A DNA stretch of 45,693 nucleotides, taken from an uncultured Lamprocystis sp. GTDB taxonomy: Bacteria > Pseudomonadota > Gammaproteobacteria > Chromatiales > Chromatiaceae. The position numbers were made by a program, and so were the translations under genes. Under the pieces are notes generated by a model. The model was not told where the DNA came from. It ran no database searches and saw only the letters and a list, made by a program, of their open reading frames with translations. The DNA lies in assembly GCF_903933125.1 (NCBI RefSeq), contig NZ_CAIZIZ010000139.1, forward strand, positions 1-45,693. Reading direction: 5' to 3'. Of the stretch, positions 23,916-32,436 are shown one piece after another (positions within the stretch are counted from its first letter, which is position 1; every line of letters begins with the position of its first letter).

Positions 23916-26654
23916 ATGCTTGGATTGAGCTTAAGAGAGGAATTCCGCGGCAAACGCCTGAAAGGCACGGCCATCGAGTTGTCCAACGACGCCAACACCG
24001 GCGCGACCCAGGTCGCGGCAAAGGCTTTTCTGGATATCACCTATCCAACCCATGACCTGCTGAAAGGGATCGAAGCGGTCGGGCCGAACCAAGGCCGTCC
24101 GGTGGTGGTCATCGGCGAGCGCGGTCTGGGTAAGTCGCACTTGCTGGCCGCCCTCTATCACGCCGTCAACGACACCGCCTCGACCAGCACCTGGCTGCAA
24201 TCCTGGGCGAACACCCTCAACAAGCCGGAGATCGGCCAGATCGCCCTGCGCAACAAGATGCTGGTCATCGGCGAGACCCTGCATCGTCACCGCCACAAGT
24301 TTCTCTGGGACATCCTGTTCGACCGTCACCCCCACGGCACCTATATCAAGGGCAAGTGGGAGGGCATGGGCGCTGCCAAGACCGACATCCCATCCGATCG
24401 GCTGATCGTCGAACTGCTCGAAAACCGGCCCACGATGCTGCTGCTGGACGAGTTCCAGACCTGGTTTGATACCCTGATCGACAGCAGGAACAGCCCCGGA
24501 AAGAGTTGGGCCTTCAATTTCATCCAGATTCTGTCGGAGATCGCCAAGGAACGACCCGACCTCCTCGTCCTCGTCATCTCGGTCCGCAACGGGAGCAGCG
24601 ACGCCTATCAGCAGGTGCACCGCGTCAACCCGGTCCCCATCGACTTCATGGCCGGCGGCAATCCCGAGCGGGTCCAGCAGGACCGCCGGCGGATGTTGCT
24701 GCACCGGCTCTTCGAGAATCGCCTGCAGATCGGCAAGGCCGAAATCGAGGGCCTGGTGGCACCGCACGTCTGCGAATATCTTCGTTTGATGGAGGTGCCG
24801 CCGGCGGAGCATGACCGCAAGCATCGCGAGTTTCTGGCCGCCTGGCCCTTTGCCCCTCACCTGCTGCGCCTGCTCGAAGACCAGGTCCTGATCGCGACCG
24901 ACGCACAGGAGACGCGCGACATGATTCGCATCCTGGCCAACCTCTACAAGAGTCGCGGCCAGGCATCACCGGTCCTGACGGCCGCGGATTTTCGCCTCGA
25001 CGACGACGCCTCCGGCATCGGTGCGCTGCTGGACTCCGTGTCGAACGAGCATCACCGCCGGCTGCGGGCCAAGGCCCAACAGAACATCCTCTCGGTCACC
25101 GACGCCATCCGCGACCATGCCAAGGTCGCCCCGCATTTGCAGGCAATCCTGGGGGCGCTCTGGCTAAGGTCGATCGCGGTCGGCAACCTGGCCGGCGCCG
25201 AGCCGGCCACCCTGCAGACCGACATCACGCATGACACGCCAATCGACGACAACGCCTTCCAGGTCGAATTGGCGACCATCATCGAGAACAGCTTCAACAT
25301 CCACCCGGACGGACCCAAGCTCGTCTTTCGCGAAGAGGAGAACCCGCAAGCCAAGCTGATGGCCTGCGCGCGCAACGACAAGCTGTTCGCCGACGGCTCC
25401 GATCTGGCGCAGCTCGCCCGCGAGACCCGCTATGTCATCGGCGGTACCGAGGAAGTCGCCAAGACCTTTCGGGTGATTGCCCTGCCCAAGACCTGGCAAA
25501 CCGACCCCTGGACGGCACTGGACGAGACCGAGCGTCCGGAGCACTGGGACAACCGCCTGCCCATCCTGGTGCTGCCGGAAGAACCCGACAACCTCGATCA
25601 GCGTCTCGGTAACTGGCTCAAAGACCAGCTACAGCAGCGCCGCAATACCATCCGCTTCCTGCTCCCGCGTGCCGGTTCGGGCAATGCGTTTCTTGATCGC
25701 GAACTGTTGATCCTCGCGCGGATGGATCTGAAGGCCCAGGAGTGGAGCGGCCAGAGTCCCGACTACCGCAGGCTCCACACCAAGTACCAGGGGGAATTGC
25801 GCGACCACCTCAAAAAGCGGTTCGATCGCTTTGCCGTGCTCCAGCGCTGGGATTACGTGAACCCGAGCCAGTGCCGGTTCAGCATTGAGGCCCTCAAGAA
25901 GCAAGGGGCGCAGATCCCCGAGGCCATCGAAGAAGGACTGGTCAACGACCTCTTCGTACCGGAAGACTTTGCGGACCTCGTGTTGGAGACCGCCGCGGCC
26001 AACTCCAGTGTAGGCAAGTTGCTGGGCGAGTTGCAGGAGCCCCGCCCGGGCGGCAAGGATTGCATCCCCTGGCTGGGCGAGACCCTCATGAAGGAACGCA
26101 TCCTGCGGCTTTGCGCGCAAGGCAAGATCGCGATCAATCTCCGCGGCCTCGAACACCTGCAAACGCATCCGGGCGAAGACGAAGACACGGCCTGGAGGCG
26201 CTTGCGCCCCAAGCTCTCGGTGACGGGCCGTCAACTCCACGAAGTGTTCCTCATGGAGCCCGCGGCCGTTTCGAGCACCGGAGGCATTACCCCGCCTGGG
26301 CCGCAACCGACAGGGGATACCGGCGGTGACCCGCCTGATGGCGGTACCACACCGACACCAAAGCCCGATGACACAGAACATCAAACGGATGGTCAAACCA
26401 CGCCAGGCGGTGCCGGTATCTTTGGCGGAGGCGCGCCTGGCGGCCCGAAACCGTGGGTCACGCTGAGCAACCCGCCCACCTCGCCCCTGAACCTCATCGG
26501 TAAACTGGAAAACTGGGGCATCGGCCCGGCGACGCCCGTCGCGGCGGTGTCGATCAAGCTGTCCGCTGCCACCGGTGCTCAACTCAAGGAACTGCTCAAG
26601 AAGCTGCCGGACGGCATGACCTTTGAGCTAAGCCTGGAGAAGGAGGACACCTGA
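23916..26654 (+). CDS. DUF499 / BrxC-like anti-phage ATPase
   Basis: The 912-residue protein starts FRGKRLKGTAIEL and continues with ITYPTHDLLKGIEAV, a typical DUF499 entry into a P-loop ATPase. Walker A is GERGLGKSH (67-75) and Walker B TMLLLDEFQTWFD (around 173). The central part is helical and rich in charged residues. After about residue 785 there is a Gly/Pro/Thr-rich linker, then a C-terminal module of about 60 residues ending in KLPDGMTFELSLEKED. DUF499 proteins are related to BrxC/PglY of BREX systems and accompany DUF1156 methylases in defence islands. TGGAG lies ten bases before the ATG. The stop overlaps the PglZ-like start by one base (TGATG), with AGGAGG inside this gene's end. 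Confidence 0.85.
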   Translation: MLGLSLREEFRGKRLKGTAIELSNDANTGATQVAAKAFLDITYPTHDLLKGIEAVGPNQGRPVVVIGERGLGKSHLLAALYHAVNDTASTSTWLQSWANTLNKPEIGQIALRNKMLVIGETLHRHRHKFLWDILFDRHPHGTYIKGKWEGMGAAKTDIPSDRLIVELLENRPTMLLLDEFQTWFDTLIDSRNSPGKSWAFNFIQILSEIAKERPDLLVLVISVRNGSSDAYQQVHRVNPVPIDFMAGGNPERVQQDRRRMLLHRLFENRLQIGKAEIEGLVAPHVCEYLRLMEVPPAEHDRKHREFLAAWPFAPHLLRLLEDQVLIATDAQETRDMIRILANLYKSRGQASPVLTAADFRLDDDASGIGALLDSVSNEHHRRLRAKAQQNILSVTDAIRDHAKVAPHLQAILGALWLRSIAVGNLAGAEPATLQTDITHDTPIDDNAFQVELATIIENSFNIHPDGPKLVFREEENPQAKLMACARNDKLFADGSDLAQLARETRYVIGGTEEVAKTFRVIALPKTWQTDPWTALDETERPEHWDNRLPILVLPEEPDNLDQRLGNWLKDQLQQRRNTIRFLLPRAGSGNAFLDRELLILARMDLKAQEWSGQSPDYRRLHTKYQGELRDHLKKRFDRFAVLQRWDYVNPSQCRFSIEALKKQGAQIPEAIEEGLVNDLFVPEDFADLVLETAAANSSVGKLLGELQEPRPGGKDCIPWLGETLMKERILRLCAQGKIAINLRGLEHLQTHPGEDEDTAWRRLRPKLSVTGRQLHEVFLMEPAAVSSTGGITPPGPQPTGDTGGDPPDGGTTPTPKPDDTEHQTDGQTTPGGAGIFGGGAPGGPKPWVTLSNPPTSPLNLIGKLENWGIGPATPVAAVSIKLSAATGAQLKELLKKLPDGMTFELSLEKEDT

Positions 26655-27676
26655 TGGCCCTCGACGCGGACCTGTTGCTCAACCTCGCCAAAGACCCGGC
26701 CAAAGACGCCTGGCGCATCATCATCGACCAGGCGGTCGAGATCGCCTCCCGGCCGCTGACCGAGGGCAAAGCGGCCACTGAGGTGACCAAACGCGACCGC
26801 GAGATCGGCGCGCTGGATCACTTTCTCTCCTCCAGCGGATGGGACCTTTGGCAAGTTTTTGGCGACCCCAGCCGCAGCGGGGTCGAGCGCACCGCTGATC
26901 GACTCGTGCGTTGGTGGGCCGAACCCGCTGTTGGCGGTGGGAGTGCCAAGGCCGTACTGATCCTTGATGGGCTTTCGCTGCGCGAACTCCCATGGCTGCT
27001 CCAGGGTGCGCTGGCGCGAGGCTTCACCCTGTTCGAGGTGGCGGCCACGGCCTCGGAACTGCCCGGCGAGACCACCGCATTTGCCCAGGCGCTCGAATTC
27101 AGCAGTCGCAGCCAACTTCAGAGCAACGGCGGCGGCAGCACTCACCGGCTTGCGCCCGCCCACACCGAAAGCGCCGACCTGCCTTGGAGGGACTGCGCGG
27201 CCTTGATCAACAGTCAACCGAACTGGGTCTTCTGGCATCATTGGCCCGACAGCAAGATGCACGACGGGTCCGGTGCCGGCCAGGGACTCGACACCCTGAC
27301 CCGCGACGCCGCCCTGCAACTCACCAGCGACGATTTCTGGTTTTTCGTCGAGCGGCTGGCCCAGGGACGACGATTGGTCATCACCTCAGACCACGGTTAC
27401 GCCGCAACCGGCTACTTTCCCGATGCGGATGGCGAGGTCGGCCAATTCCTTAAAGCGACCTTCGCCAGTGGACGCAGCCTGGCCGGTAGCGCGGACCCCG
27501 GTCCCTTCGTGCCGCCCGTAGCGCTCCAGATCGACAGCCCCCACGGCCCCCATCTCCTGGCCCTTGGCCGAAGGAAATGGAAGAGCCAAGGCGGTTACCC
27601 GACCCTGACGCACGGGGGCCTGTCGCTGCTGGAGGTTCTGTCACCCTACGTTGAATTATCAAAGGACGGCGGCTAA
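26654..27676 (+). CDS. Minimal PglZ-like protein (alkaline phosphatase superfamily)
   Basis: The 340-residue protein contains the metal-site motifs of the PglZ/alkaline-phosphatase fold: AVLILDGLSLRELP (Asp105), LVITSDHGYAATGYF (Asp246, His247) and, near the end, LTHGGLSLLEVLSPYVEL (His320). PglZ is a shared component of all BREX systems, usually 700-900 residues long; this one keeps only the catalytic-type core. The N-terminal ~95 residues are a small helical region. Translation is coupled to the DUF499 gene (TGATG overlap, AGGAGG at 26641-26646). The family assignment rests on motif pattern and context, since overall sequence similarity to known PglZ could not be measured. Confidence 0.75.
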   Translation: MALDADLLLNLAKDPAKDAWRIIIDQAVEIASRPLTEGKAATEVTKRDREIGALDHFLSSSGWDLWQVFGDPSRSGVERTADRLVRWWAEPAVGGGSAKAVLILDGLSLRELPWLLQGALARGFTLFEVAATASELPGETTAFAQALEFSSRSQLQSNGGGSTHRLAPAHTESADLPWRDCAALINSQPNWVFWHHWPDSKMHDGSGAGQGLDTLTRDAALQLTSDDFWFFVERLAQGRRLVITSDHGYAATGYFPDADGEVGQFLKATFASGRSLAGSADPGPFVPPVALQIDSPHGPHLLALGRRKWKSQGGYPTLTHGGLSLLEVLSPYVELSKDGG

Positions 27677-27781
27677 AGCGATGGCTGCCGGCAATTCCAA
27701 ACTTGGCGAACCGTCCCGCGCTGCCTGGTGGATGCGGCGCGCGCGAGCGCCGTGGCTGGTCCCAAGCTCCCGGCGGCGCGC

Positions 27782-27839
27782 CTTATCCACCCTACGGCGA
27801 TGCCATGACAGTAGGGTGGATAAGCGTAGAGCATCCACC
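27782..27839. repeat. REP-like palindrome inside the defence operon
   Basis: Perfect 14-base arms CTTATCCACCCTAC (27782-27795) and GTAGGGTGGATAAG (27811-27824) flank a 15-base loop. A second, overlapping hairpin pairs GGTGGAT (27815-27821) with ATCCACC (27833-27839). It occupies the only sizeable gap (27677-27878) between island genes and could reduce read-through from the DUF499-PglZ pair into the rest of the operon. No gene is visible in the gap. Confidence 0.75.
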
Positions 27840-27878
27840 AACAGCCCTGACGCTAATGCAATCCTGGGGAGAAAACAC

Positions 27879-28277
27879 ATGGGCCTTGTACATGCAGACC
27901 TGAACCTGAAGAATCCCCGCACCGGGGACCAGATGACCGTCCGCGCGATGGCCGACAGCGGCGCCCTGTTGATGTGCATTCCCCAGCATGTGGCACTGCA
28001 ACTCCAATTGGAGGAATTGGAGCGGCGCGAAGTGACGCTGGCGGACGGCAACCGTCACCTCGTGCCCTATGTCGGCCCGCTGCAGGTCCAGTTCAGTAAC
28101 CGCCGCTGCTTTACCGGCGCCCTGGTGCTGGGGGACGAGGCGCTCTTGGGATCGGTGCCGATGGAGGACCTGGATGTGCTCATCGATCCTGCCCGCCAGC
28201 GGCTCATCGTCAATCCCGAGAGTCCGAACATCGCCGTTGCCCCGGTGAAATCAAACAGCCTGATGGGAGGCCATTAA
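27879..28277 (+). CDS. Clan AA (retropepsin-like) aspartic protease family protein
   Basis: The 132-residue protein resembles the small bacterial clan AA proteins: VRAMADSGALLMCIP holds the Asp-Ser-Gly variant of the catalytic Asp-Thr/Ser-Gly triad, followed by ADGNRHLVPYVGPLQVQF, CFTGALVLGDEALLGSVPMEDLDVLID and RQRLIVNPESPN. These proteins are thought to dimerise like retropepsins, but activity is proven for few and substrates are unknown. The ATG at 27879 has GGGGAG upstream; the longer frame upstream runs through the REP element and is not likely coding. Two bases separate it from the next gene, whose ribosome site lies inside this one. Confidence 0.75.
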   Translation: MGLVHADLNLKNPRTGDQMTVRAMADSGALLMCIPQHVALQLQLEELERREVTLADGNRHLVPYVGPLQVQFSNRRCFTGALVLGDEALLGSVPMEDLDVLIDPARQRLIVNPESPNIAVAPVKSNSLMGGH

Positions 28278-28279
28278 AC

Positions 28280-28636
28280 ATGCAACTCGAAATCGATCTC
28301 GATCGGCCGCACCACGAACGGTTGCGCCAACTGCAGGATCGCTTGCAGCAACCCCTGGACATCGTCATTGCCCGACTGGTCGATTTGGGATATGCACTCT
28401 CCGCAAAGGACTCAGCCTTGGAGACCATACCGGCATTGAACACTGTCCGCGATCTGGACGGGGACACACCCGACGAGGACCAGGCATGGGCACAGCTACT
28501 CGGCGATCCAATCGTCCCCAATAGCATTCGGTCGCTGAGTTGGAGCGAGGCGGAGGTACTGGACACCCGCCTGCGACTGCGCTCCTTTGCCGACGATTGG
28601 AATGACGTCGGGATGGACGCTTACAATGAACTATAA
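28280..28636 (+). CDS. Probable antitoxin of the PemK/MazF pair
   Basis: The 118-residue acidic protein has an N-terminal region, QLEIDLDRPHHERLRQLQ, that could form a dimerising or DNA-binding segment, and an acidic Trp-containing C-terminus (LRSFADDWNDVGMDAYNEL) of the type that antitoxins use to wrap around MazF-family toxins. I do not recognise a named family. The antitoxin role is inferred from position: GGGAGG lies ahead of the ATG, and the stop codon overlaps the toxin start by 11 bases. It could also contribute to a ternary complex with the neighbouring protease-like protein. Confidence 0.6.
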   Translation: MQLEIDLDRPHHERLRQLQDRLQQPLDIVIARLVDLGYALSAKDSALETIPALNTVRDLDGDTPDEDQAWAQLLGDPIVPNSIRSLSWSEAEVLDTRLRLRSFADDWNDVGMDAYNEL

Positions 28637-28973
28637 ACGCGGTGACGTCATTCTGGTCAGGTTCCCGAATTCGGATTTGAAAACCTACAAGAAACGTCCC
28701 GCGCTGATCGTACAGGACAACCGATTGAACACTGGCCTGCCGCAAACGATCGTCGCCTTGATTACCTCGAACATGACCCGTACCGGCGCAACCCGTGTGA
28801 TGTTCAAGCAGAATGCTCCGGCTGGTCGGACGATGGGGCTGCTCTCGGATTCCGTAGTTGTCACCGACAACCTGGCGACTGTTCTGGAACGGGAGATCGA
28901 CAAGGCCATCGGGCGTTGCCCGGACATGCCGTTAGTCGATCAGGCATTGAAAAACACCTTGGGGCTCGCCTGA
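28626..28973 (+). CDS. PemK/MazF-family toxin (endoribonuclease)
   Basis: The 115-residue protein has the PemK/MazF SH3-like barrel signature: KRGDVILVRFPNSDLKTYKKRPALIVQ-type start (GDVILVRFP and KRPALIVQ blocks), IVALITSNM, then DSVVVTDNLATV. MazF-family toxins cut mRNA at short sequence motifs. The ATG at 28626 starts inside the last 11 bases of the putative antitoxin gene, and the stop (TGA 28971-28973) overlaps the methyltransferase start by one base. The toxin is therefore translationally tied to a defence methylase, which is an unusual position. The open frame upstream of 28626 is antitoxin shadow. Confidence 0.88.
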   Translation: MNYKRGDVILVRFPNSDLKTYKKRPALIVQDNRLNTGLPQTIVALITSNMTRTGATRVMFKQNAPAGRTMGLLSDSVVVTDNLATVLEREIDKAIGRCPDMPLVDQALKNTLGLA

Positions 28974-31900
28974 TGGCTACCAAGAAAGAGATCCTCGCAC
29001 AACAAGTCGCCCGGGCCGTCGGTGCCGGCAAAGTCGTTGCGCTGGAAACCGTCGATTTCAACGACCCCAATCGTCCGAAGACCTGTCTGGAGGTGGACTT
29101 TCCGATCCTGCCCGTGAATCAGGTAGCGATCATCGAAGGCAACGCCGGCAAGCCCATCTATCAGATGTCGAAATGGTGGGCACGGCGGCGCTCCAGCGTC
29201 TTCCGCTCGATGCTGATTGCGGCGGCCACCAAGGCCCCGGATGACCCCTCGCACGCGGCCAAGCTGGTGTGGGACAACTATTACGCCAATCACCAGAAGA
29301 AGGGAGCTTTCAGCCACCTGAAAGTCGCGGACATCTTTATGGGCGGCGGGACCACGCTGGTGGAGGGCTCACGGCTCGGGATGCAGATGATCGGCAACGA
29401 CCTGAATCCCGTCGCCTGGTTCATCGTCAAACAGGAGTTGGCCAATGTCGACCTGGATGAGGTCAAGCGGTTGCTCGCCGACATCGAGGCCGAGGTCAAG
29501 CCGCAGATCATGCCCTTCTACGCCTGCGACGGACCCAATGGCGAGAAGGGCAAGTGGACTCACGTGCCGACCGGACGGATCGAGAGCGAGGACTTCGACC
29601 CGCTGTTGCTGACTCCGGAACAGCGGCGCGAGTACAGCTACGAAGGACCGGAGATCATTTACACCTTCTGGGCAAAGCACGGACCCTGCCAGGTGACGGG
29701 ATGTGGGCACCGCACACCGATTATGAGCAGTCCGGTGATGGCGGTGAAGACGCTTAGCGTCAAACACTGGGAACGAAGCTGCAGTATGTGCGGTGGGCAT
29801 TTCCACGTTGAAGAAGAGTCTGCGCGGATGGGACCCGATATTCCGTTCTACGTGGCCCCGTCAGAGCTGGCTTTCTCCGTATTGGACAGGAAAAAGGGCG
29901 TCATGTGCCCGTACTGCCAACATACCGAGCTCGTCAATCTCGGTAAGGGTGTGAACAAGAAGGTGAACCTTAGCCTGCTGGTGCATCCGCAATGGCTGGC
30001 GGGTAGCCCGAAGCAGGATGTCGATGGAAGGTTGTTCGGTGGATCGGCTCAGGATGATTCAGTTGCCACTGCTCGGTGGAATCAAGAGCGGGCATCCAAG
30101 ATTCGACTGCTAGAGGTCCGTGGTGATCTGCCGGACGTGGTGACGTGCCCCGCAACAAGTATGACCTTCAGCACGGACAAAGCGGGTGGGACTGTACCCA
30201 AAAAGTCACACTTTGCTTGCTCTGCTTGTGGCGCGACTCAGGGCGTGCTCACCAGCGTCAAGGCGAGCGGCAAGACTGGACCGATGGCTGGCTATGCAAT
30301 TCAAGGTTATGCGCCGAAACGAAATGCCGAAGGCGCATCCTATAGTGGGCGGTTTTTCTCTCCATTTGATGAACGGGTCGCGCGTCAATACGATGCGGCA
30401 GTATCTGAGTGGGACAAAAGAAAGGACACGGATCTTGCGAACTATTGGCCGAGGAGCGAGATTCCTTTCGGCTTTATGACCCACATGAATAACGGCGGAA
30501 TACCTAATCACGGATTCACTCACTGGTGGACGCTTTTCAATTCTCGCCAATTGCTAGTTCACTCACAATTGCTGAGGGCAACTGTTACAATCGGAGATTA
30601 TAGCTGGGCGACTCGGGAATTTGTGCTTGGAGCGTTTCAGCAGTATCTGCGAAATCAAAGCCTTTTCACATTATGGAACACTCAGGCGGATAAGCTGGAG
30701 CCGCAGTTTGCCAACAATAATTTCCATCCTAAATCAACAGTCATTGAAAACTGTGTTTTTTCTCTCCTAGGTCGTGGTAACTGGGCATCCTGCACGGAGG
30801 GTATTATCGAGGGCTGCGAATGGAAGAGTCATCCATGGGAGGCTGTAACCGCGGAAACTCTCAAACGCCAGTATCCAAAAATTGCAAGCGGCATTTCCGG
30901 TAAGAGCGAGAAGGTCTATCCCAGTGATTTGGTCGGCACTGCCGAACTAACTTGCGGTTCATCAACTGATCTTGTTCATTTGAGCGACTCCAGTCTCGAT
31001 CTAGTCATTACCGACCCGCCTTTCGGCGGCCTGCTTCACTATTCCGAATTGTCGGATTTTTTCCACGTCTGGCTGCGTCTTGTCCTGACAAATCATTATC
31101 CGAATGTGTTTAGCGCCGAGCACACGCCAAAATCTCTGGAAGCGGTCGCTAATCGTGCCCGCGAACCCGAGAACCCGGACGGCTTCTATCAGCGCCTGCT
31201 GACACAGTGCTGGCGCGAGGGTCATCGCATTCTTAAGCCTTTCGGCATCCTCGCTTTCACTTTTCATCATAGTGAAGATGAGCCCTGGGTTGCTGTGTTG
31301 GAATCTTTGTTCGAAGCAGGTTTCTATCTTGAAGCGACCTATCCGATCCGTTCGGACGAGACTAAGGGAGAAGGTAGTAAACCGGGAACCTTCGGTTCTC
31401 AGCAAATCGAGTACGACATCATCCACGTCTGCCGCAAACGCACCGAAGAGCCCAAGGCCGTCAGTTGGGGCCGAATGCGCCGTGAGGTGATGGCCGACGT
31501 GCGTCAACTCCAAGGTATGCTCGAAAACCATGCCAAGGAGGGCCTGCCCGCCGCGGACCTCCAGGTGATCCGGCGCGGCAAAGCGCTGGAATACTTCTCG
31601 CGCCACTACGGCAAGGTCTATGTCGATGAGGGACGACCGATCTCGGTCAGGGATGCGCTGGTCGGCATCAATCAGCTCATCGACGAGGACGCCGACAAAG
31701 GCAAGGAACAACCGCCGGTCAATGCCGAACCCATCACCCGGCAGTTCCTACGCACCTTCGGCTCGGCCCTCGAGATCAAGCGCGACCAACTTCAGAAATT
31801 CCTCAAAGGCTCCATCACCACCCCGGACGAGTTCGTTCAGCGTGGCTGGTGCAGCGAGAAGAACAAGGTCTTCACCCGAACCAACCCGCTCGACTTCGCC

Positions 31901-32194
31901 CGTGACTGGTCAGGCAAGCACAAGCGTAAACTCACCGCCGACCTGGATCAGGCGCTGGTATTGGTCGGGGCCTGTTTCGACGGCAGCGGCATCAACGCCT
32001 CCGATACGCTGAAAAACGCCAATTTCAAGCCGCATGTGGCCCTCAAGCCGCTGCTGGAGTGGCTGATCAAACAGGGCCCGGACCAACCCAGCCGCAATGC
32101 CGCGACCCGCGCTGCCGTGATCTATAACGCATGGGCGGCCACCCAGGCCGTCAAGCCCCGACAGGGCGATCTCTTTGCGAACGAGGATTATTGA
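28973..32194 (+). CDS. DUF1156 adenine-specific DNA methyltransferase (PglXI-like)
   Basis: The 1073-residue protein has the DUF1156 N-terminus (NAGKPIYQMSKWWARRRSS), an AdoMet-binding block MGGGTTLVEGSRLG (around 124) followed by GNDLNPVAWF, and the catalytic motif DLVITDPPFGG (D681-F684). Four Cys pairs between residues about 238 and 419 (CQVTGC, CSMC, CPYC, CSAC) suggest zinc ribbons. It should methylate adenine in a specific site to mark self DNA, as PglX does in BREX. The stretch encoded at about 30140-31430 is visibly AT-richer than both ends of the gene. The start ATG at 28973 overlaps the toxin stop (TGATG). The frame reaches further upstream, but only as toxin shadow. Confidence 0.88.
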   Translation: MATKKEILAQQVARAVGAGKVVALETVDFNDPNRPKTCLEVDFPILPVNQVAIIEGNAGKPIYQMSKWWARRRSSVFRSMLIAAATKAPDDPSHAAKLVWDNYYANHQKKGAFSHLKVADIFMGGGTTLVEGSRLGMQMIGNDLNPVAWFIVKQELANVDLDEVKRLLADIEAEVKPQIMPFYACDGPNGEKGKWTHVPTGRIESEDFDPLLLTPEQRREYSYEGPEIIYTFWAKHGPCQVTGCGHRTPIMSSPVMAVKTLSVKHWERSCSMCGGHFHVEEESARMGPDIPFYVAPSELAFSVLDRKKGVMCPYCQHTELVNLGKGVNKKVNLSLLVHPQWLAGSPKQDVDGRLFGGSAQDDSVATARWNQERASKIRLLEVRGDLPDVVTCPATSMTFSTDKAGGTVPKKSHFACSACGATQGVLTSVKASGKTGPMAGYAIQGYAPKRNAEGASYSGRFFSPFDERVARQYDAAVSEWDKRKDTDLANYWPRSEIPFGFMTHMNNGGIPNHGFTHWWTLFNSRQLLVHSQLLRATVTIGDYSWATREFVLGAFQQYLRNQSLFTLWNTQADKLEPQFANNNFHPKSTVIENCVFSLLGRGNWASCTEGIIEGCEWKSHPWEAVTAETLKRQYPKIASGISGKSEKVYPSDLVGTAELTCGSSTDLVHLSDSSLDLVITDPPFGGLLHYSELSDFFHVWLRLVLTNHYPNVFSAEHTPKSLEAVANRAREPENPDGFYQRLLTQCWREGHRILKPFGILAFTFHHSEDEPWVAVLESLFEAGFYLEATYPIRSDETKGEGSKPGTFGSQQIEYDIIHVCRKRTEEPKAVSWGRMRREVMADVRQLQGMLENHAKEGLPAADLQVIRRGKALEYFSRHYGKVYVDEGRPISVRDALVGINQLIDEDADKGKEQPPVNAEPITRQFLRTFGSALEIKRDQLQKFLKGSITTPDEFVQRGWCSEKNKVFTRTNPLDFARDWSGKHKRKLTADLDQALVLVGACFDGSGINASDTLKNANFKPHVALKPLLEWLIKQGPDQPSRNAATRAAVIYNAWAATQAVKPRQGDLFANEDY

Positions 32195-32436
32195 TGATCG
32201 ACTTGACTGAATGGATCAGCATCGACCCCGATATCCGCGGCGGCAAACCCTGCATTCGCGGTACCCGCATCACGGTCTACGACATCCTGGAATACCTGGC
32301 AGGCGGTATGACCGAGGCGGACCTGCCGGCGGATTTCCCTAGCCTCAAACCCGAGCATCTGCGGGCCGTGCTGATGTTTGCAGCGCAGCGCGAACGCCGT
32401 CTCTCGGTGCGCCTGCCTTGTGAAATGGCTGCTTGA
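32194..32436 (+). CDS. DUF433 antitoxin-like protein
   Basis: The 80-residue protein is an intact DUF433: EWISIDPDIRGGKPCIRGTRITVYDILEYL, then GMTEADLPADFPSLKPEHLRAVLMFAAQRERR. DUF433 proteins have a winged-helix-like fold and normally act as antitoxins of DUF5615 PIN-like toxins. No DUF5615 gene follows here; an MNT nucleotidyltransferase does. Start and stop both overlap neighbours by one base (TGATG at each side), so it is part of the coupled operon. It may serve as a transcriptional autoregulator of the island; that is inference. Confidence 0.85.
   Translation: MIDLTEWISIDPDIRGGKPCIRGTRITVYDILEYLAGGMTEADLPADFPSLKPEHLRAVLMFAAQRERRLSVRLPCEMAA

Noticed and set aside
23714-24055. 113-residue frame before the DUF499 gene
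   Set aside because: It overlaps the ATPase gene by 140 bases, has no recognisable domain, and its Arg-rich second half is the shifted ATPase frame.
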